This document shows, piece by piece, positions 49,099-58,004 of a DNA stretch of 64,000 bases; within the stretch, counting starts at the first letter, position 1, and each line of letters begins with the position of its first letter. A model generated the notes under the pieces. It worked only from the letters and a program-made list of their open reading frames with translations, had not been told where the DNA came from and searched no databases. Source of the DNA: Pseudomonas sp. LD120 (GTDB lineage: Bacteria; Pseudomonadota; Gammaproteobacteria; Pseudomonadales; Pseudomonadaceae); the NCBI RefSeq assembly GCF_009861525.1, contig NZ_WVHL01000003.1, positions 186,001 through 250,000 on the forward strand, given 5' to 3'. A program made the translations under genes and the position numbers.

Positions 49099-49695
49099 TT
49101 AAGCGACGAAGTTCTTGCCTTCGAACTGCTCAGCGACGAATTTCCAGTTGACCAGGTTCCAGAACGCCTCGACGTATTTAGGACGAACGTTGCGGTAGTC
49201 GATGTAGTAGGCGTGTTCCCAGACGTCGCAGGTCAGCAGCGGGGTGTCGCCGCTGGTCAGCGGGTTGCCGGCGCCGATGGTGCTGGCCAGGGCCAGGGAA
49301 CCGTCAGCCTTTTTCACCAGCCAGCCCCAGCCGGAACCGAAGGTGCCAACGGAAGTCTTGGTGAATTCTTCTTTGAACGTGTCGAACGAACCGAACGCAG
49401 CGTTGATGGCTTCAGCCAGGGCGCCGGTAGGTTGGCCGCCGGCGTTTGGCGCCAGGCAGTTCCAGTAGAAAGTGTGGTTCCAGACCTGGGCTGCGTTGTT
49501 GAAGATGCCGCCCGAAGAGGTTTTGACGATCTCTTCCAGAGTCTTGCCTTCGAACTCGGTGCCTGGCACCAGGTTGTTCAGGTTCACGACATAGGTGTTG
49601 TGGTGCTTGTCGTGGTGGTATTCCAGGGTTTCCTTGGAAATGTGCGGCTGCAGGGCGTCGTGTGCATAAGGCAGCGGCGGCAATTCGAAAGCCAT
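49099..49695 (-). CDS. sodB: Superoxide dismutase [Fe]
   Basis: This 198-residue Fe/Mn-family enzyme starts [20 protein letters not shown]. Metal ligands are in the [10 protein letters not shown] region, [11 protein letters not shown] and the signature [20 protein letters not shown]. Gln in AQVWNHTFY and Fe-SOD-like [16 protein letters not shown] support the iron type. It converts superoxide to peroxide and oxygen in the cytoplasm. The start at 49695 follows AGGAGAATCATC; the longer open frame upstream is not similar. Confidence 0.96.
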   Translation of the reverse strand: MAFELPPLPYAHDALQPHISKETLEYHHDKHHNTYVVNLNNLVPGTEFEGKTLEEIVKTSSGGIFNNAAQVWNHTFYWNCLAPNAGGQPTGALAEAINAAFGSFDTFKEEFTKTSVGTFGSGWGWLVKKADGSLALASTIGAGNPLTSGDTPLLTCDVWEHAYYIDYRNVRPKYVEAFWNLVNWKFVAEQFEGKNFVA

Positions 49696-49871
49696 GATGA
49701 TTCTCCTAATCAGGTCAGTTGCGGTGAGCGCAAGGCCGATCACGGGCGGCCAGACAAGCGCCGGGGAGTTTGTACTCTTTGCGGCGCAGGGCTCGGATCA
49801 TAGCACCGGGGGGGCGGCTTAACCACGCAACAACTGTGTGGGATAGAGGTTCCAGAGCCTTTTGGAATAAG

Positions 49872-50474
49872 TCATGCAGCGCTGATCAGTTGGAATGCCA
49901 CGCTGAACATCATTGCCGCCACCAATAGGTCGAGAATCCTCCAAGTGCTGGGGCGAGCCAGCCACGGAGCCAGCCAGGCGGCGCCCAGGGCCAGGGTGAA
50001 GAACCACAGCAATGAAGCGCTGGCGGCGCCAGCCACGTAGGCGCCGGGTTCGATTTGCTGCGCCCCCAGCGAGCCGATCAGCAGCACGGTGTCCAGGTAA
50101 ACGTGGGGGTTGAGCAGGGTTACTGCCAGGGCGCTGAGCATCACCGCCCGCAGTGAACGCAAGGTTTGGCCCTGGCCTTGCTGCAAGCTCTGTTTTGCGC
50201 AAGCGCGACGCAGGGCCTGAGCGCCGTACCAGATCAGAAATGCTGCGCCGCCCCAGCGGGCCACCGCCAGCAGTGTCGGGTTTTGGGCGAGCAGGGTCGC
50301 CAGACCAAAAACGCCTGCCGCCACCAGCAGCGCATCGCAGGTGACGCACAACGCCGCCACTGGCAAGTGGTGTTCGCGTCGCAGGCTCTGGGCCAGGACG
50401 AAGGCGTTCTGACTGCCGATGGCCATGATCAGTCCCGCGGCCACCAACAGGCCGTTTACATAGCTTTGCCACAT
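49872..50474 (-). CDS. argO: LysE/ArgO-family amino-acid exporter
   Basis: This 200-residue membrane protein starts MWQSYVNGLLVAAGLIMAIG, followed by SQNAFVLAQSLRREH and NPHVYLDTVLLIGSLG, the LysE/ArgO signature. About six hydrophobic segments are present. It exports basic amino acids, probably arginine or lysine. Its start lies 2 bp after the ACT-domain gene, and the LysR-type regulator ArgP is encoded divergently, the same regulator-exporter pairing as E. coli ArgP-ArgO. Confidence 0.9.
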   Translation of the reverse strand: MWQSYVNGLLVAAGLIMAIGSQNAFVLAQSLRREHHLPVAALCVTCDALLVAAGVFGLATLLAQNPTLLAVARWGGAAFLIWYGAQALRRACAKQSLQQGQGQTLRSLRAVMLSALAVTLLNPHVYLDTVLLIGSLGAQQIEPGAYVAGAASASLLWFFTLALGAAWLAPWLARPSTWRILDLLVAAMMFSVAFQLISAA

Positions 50475-50476
50475 GG

Positions 50477-50881
50477 TTATTGCTCCTCGCCGGCGGCCAG
50501 TTGTTGCAGGACCGTCATGGCCCGCGTGGCGTCCGCCTGACCGACAAACAGATGATCGTGGTAGTAGCCGGCGATCACGTTGCAACTGATTCCGGCCTGC
50601 CCCAGAGCGCCGGCGAAGGCTGCGGTCAGGCCCACGGCATCCAGGGCTGAATGCACGTCAAGGGTGATCCAGGCGGCTACGTAGTCGAAGCTCAAGCCCA
50701 GGCGCTCGGCCTGTTGGCGTTGGAGAATCACCGTCAGGCCCTCGCGCTCTTGAAAGCTGCCCAGCACTTCGCAGTCCTGCAGCAGGCTGCGGTCAGTGAT
50801 GGAGCAGAACACGTACTGACCGTCATTGAGCTGCGGGCTCATGCTGCGCAGCAGGGTTGCGAGGGAGGTTTCACCAGCCAT
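50477..50881 (-). CDS. ACT-domain protein cotranscribed with argO
   Basis: This 134-residue protein starts MAGETSLATLLRSMSPQLND. It resembles the small ACT-domain family with two ACT-like units (GQYVFCSITDRSLLQDCEVL and WITLDVHSALDAVGLTAAFA ... GISCNVIAGYYHDHLFVGQA). ACT domains bind amino acids as regulatory ligands. It has no enzyme domain. Location 2 bp before argO and divergent from argP suggests it monitors an amino-acid level for the exporter; that is inference. Confidence 0.85.
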   Translation of the reverse strand: MAGETSLATLLRSMSPQLNDGQYVFCSITDRSLLQDCEVLGSFQEREGLTVILQRQQAERLGLSFDYVAAWITLDVHSALDAVGLTAAFAGALGQAGISCNVIAGYYHDHLFVGQADATRAMTVLQQLAAGEEQ

Positions 50882-50991
50882 GAAGATGATCCTTGAACGA
50901 AGAGGTATTGCAGAGGCTTTACGCTGGCTATTTTCCGCCGCGCCGCTGTATAAGAAAAACCAATATTGCTGATCTCTCATTAGGAAAACTG

Positions 50992-51891
50992 ATGTTCGAC
51001 TACAAGTTGCTCTCCGCGCTGGCCGCGGTGATCGAACAGGCAGGGTTTGAGCGGGCGGCGCAGGTACTGGGCTTGTCGCAGTCGGCGGTTTCCCAGCGGG
51101 TCAAATTGCTTGAGGCGCGGGTCGGGCAGCCGGTGCTGGTACGGGCGACCCCTCCGGCGCCCACCGAAATCGGCCGGCGCCTGCTCAACCATGTGCAACA
51201 GGTGCGCTTGCTGGAGCGCGACTTGCAGAGCCTGGTGCCGGCGCTGGACGAGGAAGGGGGGCCGGAGCGCTTGCGCATCGCTCTCAACGCCGACAGTCTG
51301 GCTACCTGGTGGGCCGAGGCGGTGGGCGATTTTTGTGCCGAGCAGCATTTGCTTCTGGACTTGGTGGTAGAAGACCAGACCGTTGGCCTCAAGCGCATGC
51401 GCGCCGGGGAAGTAGCGGCTTGCGTCTGCGCCAGCGAGCGCCCGGTGGCCGGGGCACGCAGTCTATTGCTGGGGGCCATGCGTTACCGTGCCCTGGCCAG
51501 TCCGGCCTTTATCGCCCGGCACTTTCCTCAGGGCGTGCGCGCCGAGCAGTTGGCCAGGACGCCGGCGCTGGTGTTCGGCCCCGATGATTTCCTGCAGCAT
51601 CGCTACCTGGCGTCCCTGGGGGTCGATGGCGGTTTCGAGCATCATCTGTGCCCGTCTTCCGAAGGCTTCATCCGCTTGACTGAAGCCGGTCTTGGTTGGG
51701 GATTGGTGCCTGAACTGCAGGTTCGCGAGCAACTGGAGCGGGGTGTGCTGCTGGAGCTTTTGCCTGATAAACCCATTGATGTGCCGCTGTACTGGCATCA
51801 TTGGCGCAACGGCGGGCAACTGCTGGGCTTGCTGACCGAGCACCTGGCACGCTTATCCGCACAATGGCTGGTGCCTTGGCAGCAGCCGTAG
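50992..51891 (+). CDS. argP: LysR-type regulator ArgP/IciA
   Basis: This 299-residue regulator starts MFDYKLLSALAAVIEQAGFE. The winged helix-turn-helix is ERAAQVLGLSQSAVSQRVKL, followed by the conserved RATPPAPTEIGRRLL. The substrate-binding domain includes ALNADSLATWWAEAV and MRYRALASPAFIARHF, both typical of ArgP. In E. coli ArgP activates argO in response to arginine and is repressed by lysine. Divergence from the ACT-argO pair supports the same circuit. The 110-bp intergenic region must contain both promoters. Confidence 0.93.
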   Translation: MFDYKLLSALAAVIEQAGFERAAQVLGLSQSAVSQRVKLLEARVGQPVLVRATPPAPTEIGRRLLNHVQQVRLLERDLQSLVPALDEEGGPERLRIALNADSLATWWAEAVGDFCAEQHLLLDLVVEDQTVGLKRMRAGEVAACVCASERPVAGARSLLLGAMRYRALASPAFIARHFPQGVRAEQLARTPALVFGPDDFLQHRYLASLGVDGGFEHHLCPSSEGFIRLTEAGLGWGLVPELQVREQLERGVLLELLPDKPIDVPLYWHHWRNGGQLLGLLTEHLARLSAQWLVPWQQP

Positions 51892-51985
51892 GCGTCAGCG
51901 ACAAGCTGCAAGCAGAGCGCTTGCACTGTGATTTTTAACGTGCGGTTTGTGGCCTTTAACGCGTCACTGTTTTTTAGGAAAACTC

Positions 51986-52978
51986 ATGAAAATTCTGGTT
52001 ACCGGCGCAAGCGGCTTCATTGGCGGGCGCTTCGCCCGTTTTGCCCTTGAGCAGGGCCTGGAGGTGCGCGTCAATGGACGCCGCGCCGAAGCGGTGGAGC
52101 ATTTGGTGAGGCGTGGCGCGGAGTTTGTCCCGGGCGACTTGGAGGATGCGCAACGGGTGCGCGAACTTTGCCACGATGTCGACACGGTGGTGCATTGCGC
52201 CGGTGCCGTGGGGTTGTGGGGGCGCTACCAGGACTTCCACCAGGGCAACGTGCTGGTGACCGAAAACGTGGTCGAGGCCTGCCTCAAGCAACGAGTGCGG
52301 CGCTTGGTGCATTTGTCCTCACCGTCGATCTATTTCGATGGCCGTGACCATTTGCGGCTGACCGAAGAGCAAGTACCCAAGCGTTTCAAGCACCCTTACG
52401 CCGCCACCAAGTACCTGGCTGAACAGAAGGTCTTTGGCGCTCAGGAGTTCGGTCTGGAAGTGATTGCCTTGCGCCCGCGTTTCGTGACCGGTGCCGGCGA
52501 CATGAGCATCTTCCCGCGCTTGCTGAAGCTGCAGCGCAAGGGCCGTCTGGCGATCATTGGCAACGGCTTGAACAAGGTCGACTTCACCAGCGTGCACAAC
52601 CTCAACGACGCGCTGTTCAGCTGCCTGCATGCCACGGGCTCGGCCCTGGGCAAGGTCTACAACATCAGCAACGGCGCGCCGGTGCCGGTGTGGGACGTGG
52701 TCAATTACGTCATGCGCCAGATGCAGGTGCCGCAAGTCACTCGATACCGCTCCTTTGGCCTGGCCTACAGCATGGCGGCGCTCAACGAGGGGCTGTGCAA
52801 GGTGTGGCCGGGGCGCCCGGAGCCGACCCTGTCGCGTCTGGGGATGCTGGTGATGCACAAAAATTTCACCCTCGACATCAGCCGGGCCCGGCATTATCTG
52901 GGCTATGAGCCTAAAGTCAGTCTGTGGGCCGCCCTGGATGAATTCTGCGCTTGGTGGAAGGCTCAGGACTTGAGCTGA
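51986..52978 (+). CDS. NAD-dependent epimerase/dehydratase (extended SDR)
   Basis: This 330-residue protein starts MKILVTGASGFIGGRFARFA with the GxxGxxG motif. VHCAGAVGLWGRYQDFHQGN, LSSPSIYFDG and the catalytic Tyr-Lys in HPYAATKYLAEQ complete the extended SDR pattern, resembling 3-beta-hydroxysteroid-dehydrogenase-like members. The substrate is unknown. It follows argP by 94 bp; PAO1 has a related gene in the same neighbourhood as I recall. The start has AGGAA upstream. Confidence 0.88.
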   Translation: MKILVTGASGFIGGRFARFALEQGLEVRVNGRRAEAVEHLVRRGAEFVPGDLEDAQRVRELCHDVDTVVHCAGAVGLWGRYQDFHQGNVLVTENVVEACLKQRVRRLVHLSSPSIYFDGRDHLRLTEEQVPKRFKHPYAATKYLAEQKVFGAQEFGLEVIALRPRFVTGAGDMSIFPRLLKLQRKGRLAIIGNGLNKVDFTSVHNLNDALFSCLHATGSALGKVYNISNGAPVPVWDVVNYVMRQMQVPQVTRYRSFGLAYSMAALNEGLCKVWPGRPEPTLSRLGMLVMHKNFTLDISRARHYLGYEPKVSLWAALDEFCAWWKAQDLS

Positions 52979-53084
52979 CATCAAAACTGAACCGAGTGTG
53001 CATCGGTCCGGTCCATTGGCCGGGCGAATTGGCGGTTTATACTCGCCGCACTCAGCTATTACCGCGTTTGAGAAAGGTTTCCCC

Positions 53085-53930
53085 ATGCGTAACGATGCAC
53101 ACGATGACTTCGATGATGTTCCAAGTCTGCGCGCCGACCCCCTCGATGACGATGTTTTCCCCCTTACCAGCGGTGCTCGTGAGCGCACCACGGTGCATTC
53201 ACGTAGTGCCCCGTTGGTCAAGGTCAAAGGCCCCAGTACCGGGCCGTTGTGGGCGTTGGTCGGTGCTCTGTTCTTTGCCTTCATGGGTCTTGCGTGGTGG
53301 AGCTTTCAGCAGATTTCGCTGATGGAGCAGCAGTTGGTGGCGACCCAGGAAAGCTTCGCCAGGATCAGCGAGGAGGCCGCTGGCCGTCTGCAGGACATCT
53401 CCGGCAAAGTGGTGGCCAGCCAGACCTATGTCACCACCGACAGCGAAGCGCTGAAGCTGCAGATCAAGCAGTTGGAGAACCAGGTGCAGGACCAGCGCCG
53501 ACAGCAGCAGGGTGTCGTGGGGCAGGCTACGGACCTGGACAAGCGCTTGGCGCAGATGGCTGCACAGACCGCCGAGCAGCAGACGGCCAACACCCAGTTG
53601 CAGGCTCAGGTGAAGGCCTTGAGTGGCGAGTTGGCCAGCCTGAAAAACGCACAGGCCGATGACGGCAAGGTCGATGCCCAGCTCAAGAGCTTGGGCAGCG
53701 AACTGGCGGTGCTGAAGAAACAGGGCAATCCGAGCGCCGCCATCGAGCGCCTGGAGCAAGAGATGATCGTGCTCAAGAGTCAGTTGGACAGTCGTCCGGC
53801 GCCTGTGCAGAGCGCGGCCAGCACCGCCGAGTTCGATGTGTTTCGTGGTCAGGTCACCCGCAACATCAACACCCTGCAGAGCCAGATCCGGAATTTGCAG
53901 GAACAGATTATTGCGTCACCCAAGCGGTAA
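53085..53930 (+). CDS. Single-pass membrane protein with long periplasmic coiled coil
   Basis: This 281-residue protein starts MRNDAHDDFDDVPSLRADPL with an acidic cytoplasmic segment of about 50 residues. One transmembrane helix (about 56-76, PLWALVGALFFAFMGLAWWS) is followed by a predicted coiled coil rich in Gln, Leu and Lys through to the end (IKQLENQVQDQRRQQQG, AQVKALSGELASLKN, IERLEQEMIVLKSQLD). I recognise no enzyme domain. It looks like a structural or scaffold protein; a conserved Pseudomonas homologue is expected near here. The true role is unknown. Confidence 0.78.
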   Translation: MRNDAHDDFDDVPSLRADPLDDDVFPLTSGARERTTVHSRSAPLVKVKGPSTGPLWALVGALFFAFMGLAWWSFQQISLMEQQLVATQESFARISEEAAGRLQDISGKVVASQTYVTTDSEALKLQIKQLENQVQDQRRQQQGVVGQATDLDKRLAQMAAQTAEQQTANTQLQAQVKALSGELASLKNAQADDGKVDAQLKSLGSELAVLKKQGNPSAAIERLEQEMIVLKSQLDSRPAPVQSAASTAEFDVFRGQVTRNINTLQSQIRNLQEQIIASPKR

Positions 53931-54017
53931 TCTGCGCAGCACTGAGCACCGTTTAGCTCGTATCTGCTCCACGGCCGTCTACGCTCTTCAAACGCCAACA
54001 AGAACAAGGAGCGGACG

Positions 54018-54863
54018 ATGAGGCTGTTGCATAAAAAAACCTGGCTGGGCTGGCTGCTGTTGTTGTGTGTCAGCACGCTCCAGGCGGCACCGGTGGTGGA
54101 TGATGGCGTAGCGGCTCGGGCGCTGCTGGAAAAGGCCTTGCGCTATTACCACGACCGGGGCGACAAGGCGTTTGCCGCGTTCAGTCGCCAGGGCGAGTTT
54201 GTCGACCATGACCGTTATGTGTTCGTGGTGGACACCCGAGGGGTGATGCTGGCCAGTGGCGGTCCTTCTTCGGCGTTGATCGGCCGTGATGTCTCCGAGG
54301 TACTGGGGCCGGATGTTCGCAAGGCGTTCAAGGACGCGCTGAAGGTTCCCGAGGCCGATGGCATCCAGCAAGCCGAATACCGTTGGCAGAACTGGGCGGA
54401 TGGCAAGATCGAACGCAAACACGTGTATTTCCAGCGCATCGGCGAACGCATCCTGGCCGTCGGGTACTACCTGCCCCGCGCCTCGGCGGAACAGGCCAAG
54501 GCCTTGCTGGATCGGGCGGCCACGGCCTTGAACAAGGATCAAGCAGGCACGCTCAAGGCCATCAATGATCTAAAGGGCGGTTTTCTTCAGGATGACCTGT
54601 ATGTATTCGTGGTGGATCTGGACAGCCGGCGTTACCTGGCCCACGGCACCAATCTGCGTCTGCTCAATACCGACTTCGGCAAGATCAAGGACCCCCAGGG
54701 CAAACCGGTGGGGGAACCGATGCTGGCGCTCATGGCCCGAGAGAATCAGGGGGAGTATGAATACCGCTGGAAGAATCCGGTGACCGGCAAGATTGAGGAC
54801 AAGCACGCCTATCTGCGCAAGGTCGGGCACTTGCTGGTGGCGGTGGGGTATTACAGTCCCTGA
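54018..54863 (+). CDS. Secreted tandem Cache-domain protein
   Basis: This 281-residue protein has a signal peptide (MRLLHKKTWLGWLLLLCVST ... QAA) and two homologous Cache-type units, about 66-150 and 195-281. Shared landmarks are DRYVFVVDTRGVMLA with DLYVFVVDLDSRRYLA, AEYRWQNWADGKIERKHVYF with YEYRWKNPVTGKIEDKHAYL, and ILAVGYYLP with LVAVGYYSP. Cache domains bind small ligands outside the cytoplasm. There is no transmembrane helix after the signal and no kinase, methyl-accepting or GGDEF output, so it acts as a free periplasmic binder or partner. Ligand is unknown. Confidence 0.82.
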   Translation: MRLLHKKTWLGWLLLLCVSTLQAAPVVDDGVAARALLEKALRYYHDRGDKAFAAFSRQGEFVDHDRYVFVVDTRGVMLASGGPSSALIGRDVSEVLGPDVRKAFKDALKVPEADGIQQAEYRWQNWADGKIERKHVYFQRIGERILAVGYYLPRASAEQAKALLDRAATALNKDQAGTLKAINDLKGGFLQDDLYVFVVDLDSRRYLAHGTNLRLLNTDFGKIKDPQGKPVGEPMLALMARENQGEYEYRWKNPVTGKIEDKHAYLRKVGHLLVAVGYYSP

Positions 54864-54887
54864 CGCGACATCAAGCCAGCGGCGCGA

Positions 54888-56402
54888 TCAACGCGCCTTA
54901 TCTTCACGACCGCGTAGCAACCTGTCGGGCATGGCGATTGCGGCCGCCAGCCCCAGCAGGGAAACGCCGGCGCTGATCAGCAGCAGATGCTGGAAGGTCT
55001 GCAGTAACTCGCCCCGCAGTGCCTCTCGCGCCGCTCCAGGGGCGGCATTCAGACCTTCCAGCAGGGCGTTGCCAGAGTGCCCTTCGCTGAGCGTTGATCC
55101 GCTCAAATGCGCCAGGCTGGAGCCTTGCAGCAAGGCCAGCAACAGTGCCGACATCAGCGCTACGCCGACGGCGCCGCCTAGGGCGCGAAACAGGTTGGTG
55201 GTGCTGGTGGCGACGCCAATGTCCCGTTGCGCCACCGCGTTCTGGGTGCCCACCAGCGAAGTGGGAAACTGCATTCCGCTGGCGATCCCGCAGAGCAGCA
55301 TGAACAGGCTATTGAGCAGTTCCGCCTGGGGGGGCGCCAAGGCCATGCCAAGGATCGAGAACGGCATCAGTAACGCTCCGCCGAGGATCATCGGCTTGTA
55401 GCGTCCGGTGACCGACGTCAGGCGTCCGGCGCAGTACGCGCCCATGGGCAAGCCCATGGCCAGCGGCAGCAAGTGCAGGGCGGCGCTGTCGGCTCCGGCG
55501 CCGGTAATGCTTTGAAAGCGCAGGGGCATCAAGACGATCAGCGAGATCGCCTGGAAACTGGTGAAGAAGATCGTGCACCAGCACAGCAGGGCGTTGCGGT
55601 TGGTGAACAGGTGCATTGGCAGCAGCGGCTCGCGAGCCCGACGCTCATGCCAGACAAAGGTCGTCAGGACGACCAGGGCGATGGCCAGCAGGTCGAACAC
55701 TTCGGCGCTGCGCCAGGAATGACCCTGGCCTACCTGGGTGATGCCCAGCAACAGGGCGCTTAGGCCCGTGATCAGCAGGACGGTGCCCAGGTAGTCGATG
55801 ATCGGCTTGCGCTGCGGCACTGGCAGCCCCAGCAAGGTGCGATGGGCCACCCACCAAGCGCCCAGGCCCAGGGGCAGATTGATCAGGAACATCCAGCGCC
55901 AGGACAAGAATTCGGTCATGTAGCCGCCCAGTACCGGGCCAGCGACGCTGGCCACCGCGTACATGCTGCTGAAGTAGCCTTGGTAACGGCCGCGTTCCCG
56001 GGGCGGGACGATGTCACCGATGATCGCCTGGCTCACTGAAATCATGCCGCCGGCACCGATGCCCTGGACAATCCGCGCCAGCACCAGTTGTTCCATGTTC
56101 TGAGCCAGGCCGCAGAACAGCGAGGCCAGGGTGAACACCCCCATGCCGAACAGCATCAAGCGGCGGCGGCCGTAGAGATCGCCGAGCTTGCCGTAGATGG
56201 GCACGGCAACGGTCATGGCCACCATGTAGCCGGAGATCACCCAGGCCAGCAGGCCGACATCCTCGAACTGGGCGGAAATGGCCGGCATGGAGACAGCGAC
56301 GATGGTCTGGTCCAGGGCGCCGAGAAAGATCGCCAGCATCAGGGCGATCAGCACGCTGCGAATTGCCGGTTTGGGCGGGTCAGGTTGCTGGAGGTGGGAC
56401 AC
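54888..56402 (-). CDS. MFS drug-efflux transporter, DHA2 (14-TM) type
   Basis: This 504-residue protein, starting with GTG at 56402 (MSHLQQPDPPKPAIRSVLIA), has the DHA2 motif LDQTIVAVSMPAI in helix 1, motif A GKLGDLYGRRRLMLFG, RIVQGIGAGGMISVSQ and motif C-like SVAGPVLGGYMTE. About 14 hydrophobic segments fit EmrB/QacA-type proton antiporters. No TetR or MarR gene is adjacent, but a direct-repeat operator-like sequence lies 63-87 bp upstream of the start. The GTG start is chosen by similarity; its Shine-Dalgarno is weak. Confidence 0.9.
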   Translation of the reverse strand: MSHLQQPDPPKPAIRSVLIALMLAIFLGALDQTIVAVSMPAISAQFEDVGLLAWVISGYMVAMTVAVPIYGKLGDLYGRRRLMLFGMGVFTLASLFCGLAQNMEQLVLARIVQGIGAGGMISVSQAIIGDIVPPRERGRYQGYFSSMYAVASVAGPVLGGYMTEFLSWRWMFLINLPLGLGAWWVAHRTLLGLPVPQRKPIIDYLGTVLLITGLSALLLGITQVGQGHSWRSAEVFDLLAIALVVLTTFVWHERRAREPLLPMHLFTNRNALLCWCTIFFTSFQAISLIVLMPLRFQSITGAGADSAALHLLPLAMGLPMGAYCAGRLTSVTGRYKPMILGGALLMPFSILGMALAPPQAELLNSLFMLLCGIASGMQFPTSLVGTQNAVAQRDIGVATSTTNLFRALGGAVGVALMSALLLALLQGSSLAHLSGSTLSEGHSGNALLEGLNAAPGAAREALRGELLQTFQHLLLISAGVSLLGLAAAIAMPDRLLRGREDKAR

Positions 56403-56768
56403 GAAAGAACCTGCGTGCAGTGATTGATTCGCCAGGACAAGGCCGGCTGGAATGGGCGCCAGTGTACTAGATAGGTGCCTACTAGATAGCCTTGCAAGGA
56501 AGTGGTCTGTGGATTTTCCAGGCTTTTGCCGGTCAGTGCATTGCGCCAGTAAATGGCTCTGCATGTTTCTTTGAATGCGAAATGGGAAGCATTCTGTATA
56601 GTGCGTTATGTTCCTGGAAGCGACAGGATGGAGGTTCATTTATCTTGTCGCTGCTTGCATGCTTCCTGGGTGACCCTATCCATTGAGCGACACAATCCGG
56701 CGGGTATCCGCTCATCCCTTCCTGTCGGTGCGATGAGCACCCGCCCCGCTGAGGCCTGGACTGCAGTG
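56403..56768. promoter_or_regulatory. Divergent promoter region MFS/AraC with repeat operator
   Basis: 366 bp without a credible gene. TACTAGATAG occurs twice as an exact direct repeat (56465-56474 and 56480-56489), and its centre also forms an imperfect palindrome (CTAGaTAGG-tg-CCTAcTAG). TTGAAT (56571-56576) and TGTATA (56595-56600), 18 bp apart, form a plausible sigma-70 promoter towards the AraC gene. Confidence 0.5.
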
Positions 56769-57683
56769 ATGAACAAGCCTGCCCCGACTGCCATTCCCCT
56801 GTTCAAACGCTATGACGAGAGTCTTGAGTGGCCCACTCCCGACCTGTTGCATTGCGAGCCCATCAGCCAGCGCAGTCGCGAGCATCATGGGGACATCAAG
56901 CCCCATCGACAGGCCGACCTGTGCCAGTTGCTGTTTGTACGCCGGGGGCAGGTGCAGTTGCAGGTGGAAGGCCAGCGGACCTTGCTGGCGCAATCGGCGG
57001 TCCAGGTTCTACCGCCGTTGTCGGCGCACGTGTTTCGTTTCTCCGAAGACATTGAAGGTTATGTGCTGACCCTGGCGGCGCCGCTGGTCAGCCATCTGCA
57101 AGGCCAGTCAGGGTATTCGGAGAACATCCTGGAGCAGTCCGCCAGCTATCCGGCCGGCACTGACGAGGATTACCTGAACACCCTGTTCGCGGCCTTGCAG
57201 CATGAATACCAGGGGCAGCAACCGTCCCGGGAAATGCTCATGCATGCGCAGGTGAGCATGATCGTGGTCTGGTTGGTACGTCAGGCATTGCGGCGCAGCA
57301 GTGCTCATCAGCGTCCGCAGCGGGCCCGGGAGTATTTCAACGGTTTTATCCAGTTGGTGGAAACCCACTATCGCGAACATGTGAAGGTGGAGGCCCTGGC
57401 TCACAAGCTGGGCATTTCTGTGTCGCACCTCAATGGCACTTGCCGCGAACTGGCGGGACAACCGGCGCTGCAGATCATCCACGATCGCCAGTTACTGGAA
57501 GCCAAGCGCCTGCTGACTTACACCGGGATGACCATTTATGAGATTTCCGAGGACCTGGGCTTTTCCGACCCGACCAACTTCACCCGGCTGTTCCGGCGTC
57601 GGGAAGGGATCTCGCCCAAAGTGTTTCGGGACCGCTTGAAGGCCGATCAAACCAGCGATCCCGAAACATCATCATTTACCTGA
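56769..57683 (+). CDS. AraC-family regulator (PobR-like)
   Basis: This 304-residue regulator starts MNKPAPTAIPLFKRYDESLE. The N-terminal cupin-like ligand domain contains HRQADLCQLLFVRRGQVQLQ, a pattern of the PobR subgroup. The C-terminal double helix-turn-helix has VKVEALAHKLGISVSHLNGT and IYEISEDLGFSDPTNFTRLF. PobR-like proteins respond to aromatic acids, but no pobA is here. Its target may be the divergent MFS gene. The start is uncertain because the frame is open to 56553. Confidence 0.88.
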   Translation: MNKPAPTAIPLFKRYDESLEWPTPDLLHCEPISQRSREHHGDIKPHRQADLCQLLFVRRGQVQLQVEGQRTLLAQSAVQVLPPLSAHVFRFSEDIEGYVLTLAAPLVSHLQGQSGYSENILEQSASYPAGTDEDYLNTLFAALQHEYQGQQPSREMLMHAQVSMIVVWLVRQALRRSSAHQRPQRAREYFNGFIQLVETHYREHVKVEALAHKLGISVSHLNGTCRELAGQPALQIIHDRQLLEAKRLLTYTGMTIYEISEDLGFSDPTNFTRLFRRREGISPKVFRDRLKADQTSDPETSSFT

Positions 57684-57852
57684 GGGCATTCAACGTGGCG
57701 TTGTGGGGAATGCAGTGTTCCAAGCTGCAACTGGCGTAGTTACGCGGTTGCATGCGGGCTTGTTCAACGCGATAAGCGGCAGTGCCGTACAGCGCCAAGG
57801 TGATGGTGCAGGTCATGAAGATGGCCAGGTAGCGTCTTGTTTTGACGTTCAT
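57676..57852 (-). CDS. Small single-pass membrane protein
   Basis: This 58-residue protein reads MNVKTRRYLAIFMTCTITLA and continues LYGTAAYRVEQARMQPRNYA. One hydrophobic helix follows a basic N-terminus, so a signal anchor is likely. The C-terminal part has two Cys (CSLEHC). GAGGT lies 7-8 bases before the ATG, a good ribosome-binding site. Its 3' end overlaps the AraC gene by 8 bp on the opposite strand. Function is unknown. Confidence 0.6.
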   Translation of the reverse strand: MNVKTRRYLAIFMTCTITLALYGTAAYRVEQARMQPRNYASCSLEHCIPHNATLNALR

Positions 57853-58004
57853 GGTAACGACCTCTTAACCGATACCCCTTTGTTTTAAGGGGGTACTGCT
57901 ATCAGCATAGGTCAGTAGTGGGGGCTTGCCAGACCCGCGCGTGGCCTGGTTGGCAAGGTATTCAGCAGTGGGGTCGAGTTGCCCGACCAGCGCTGCGCGA
58001 CGCC

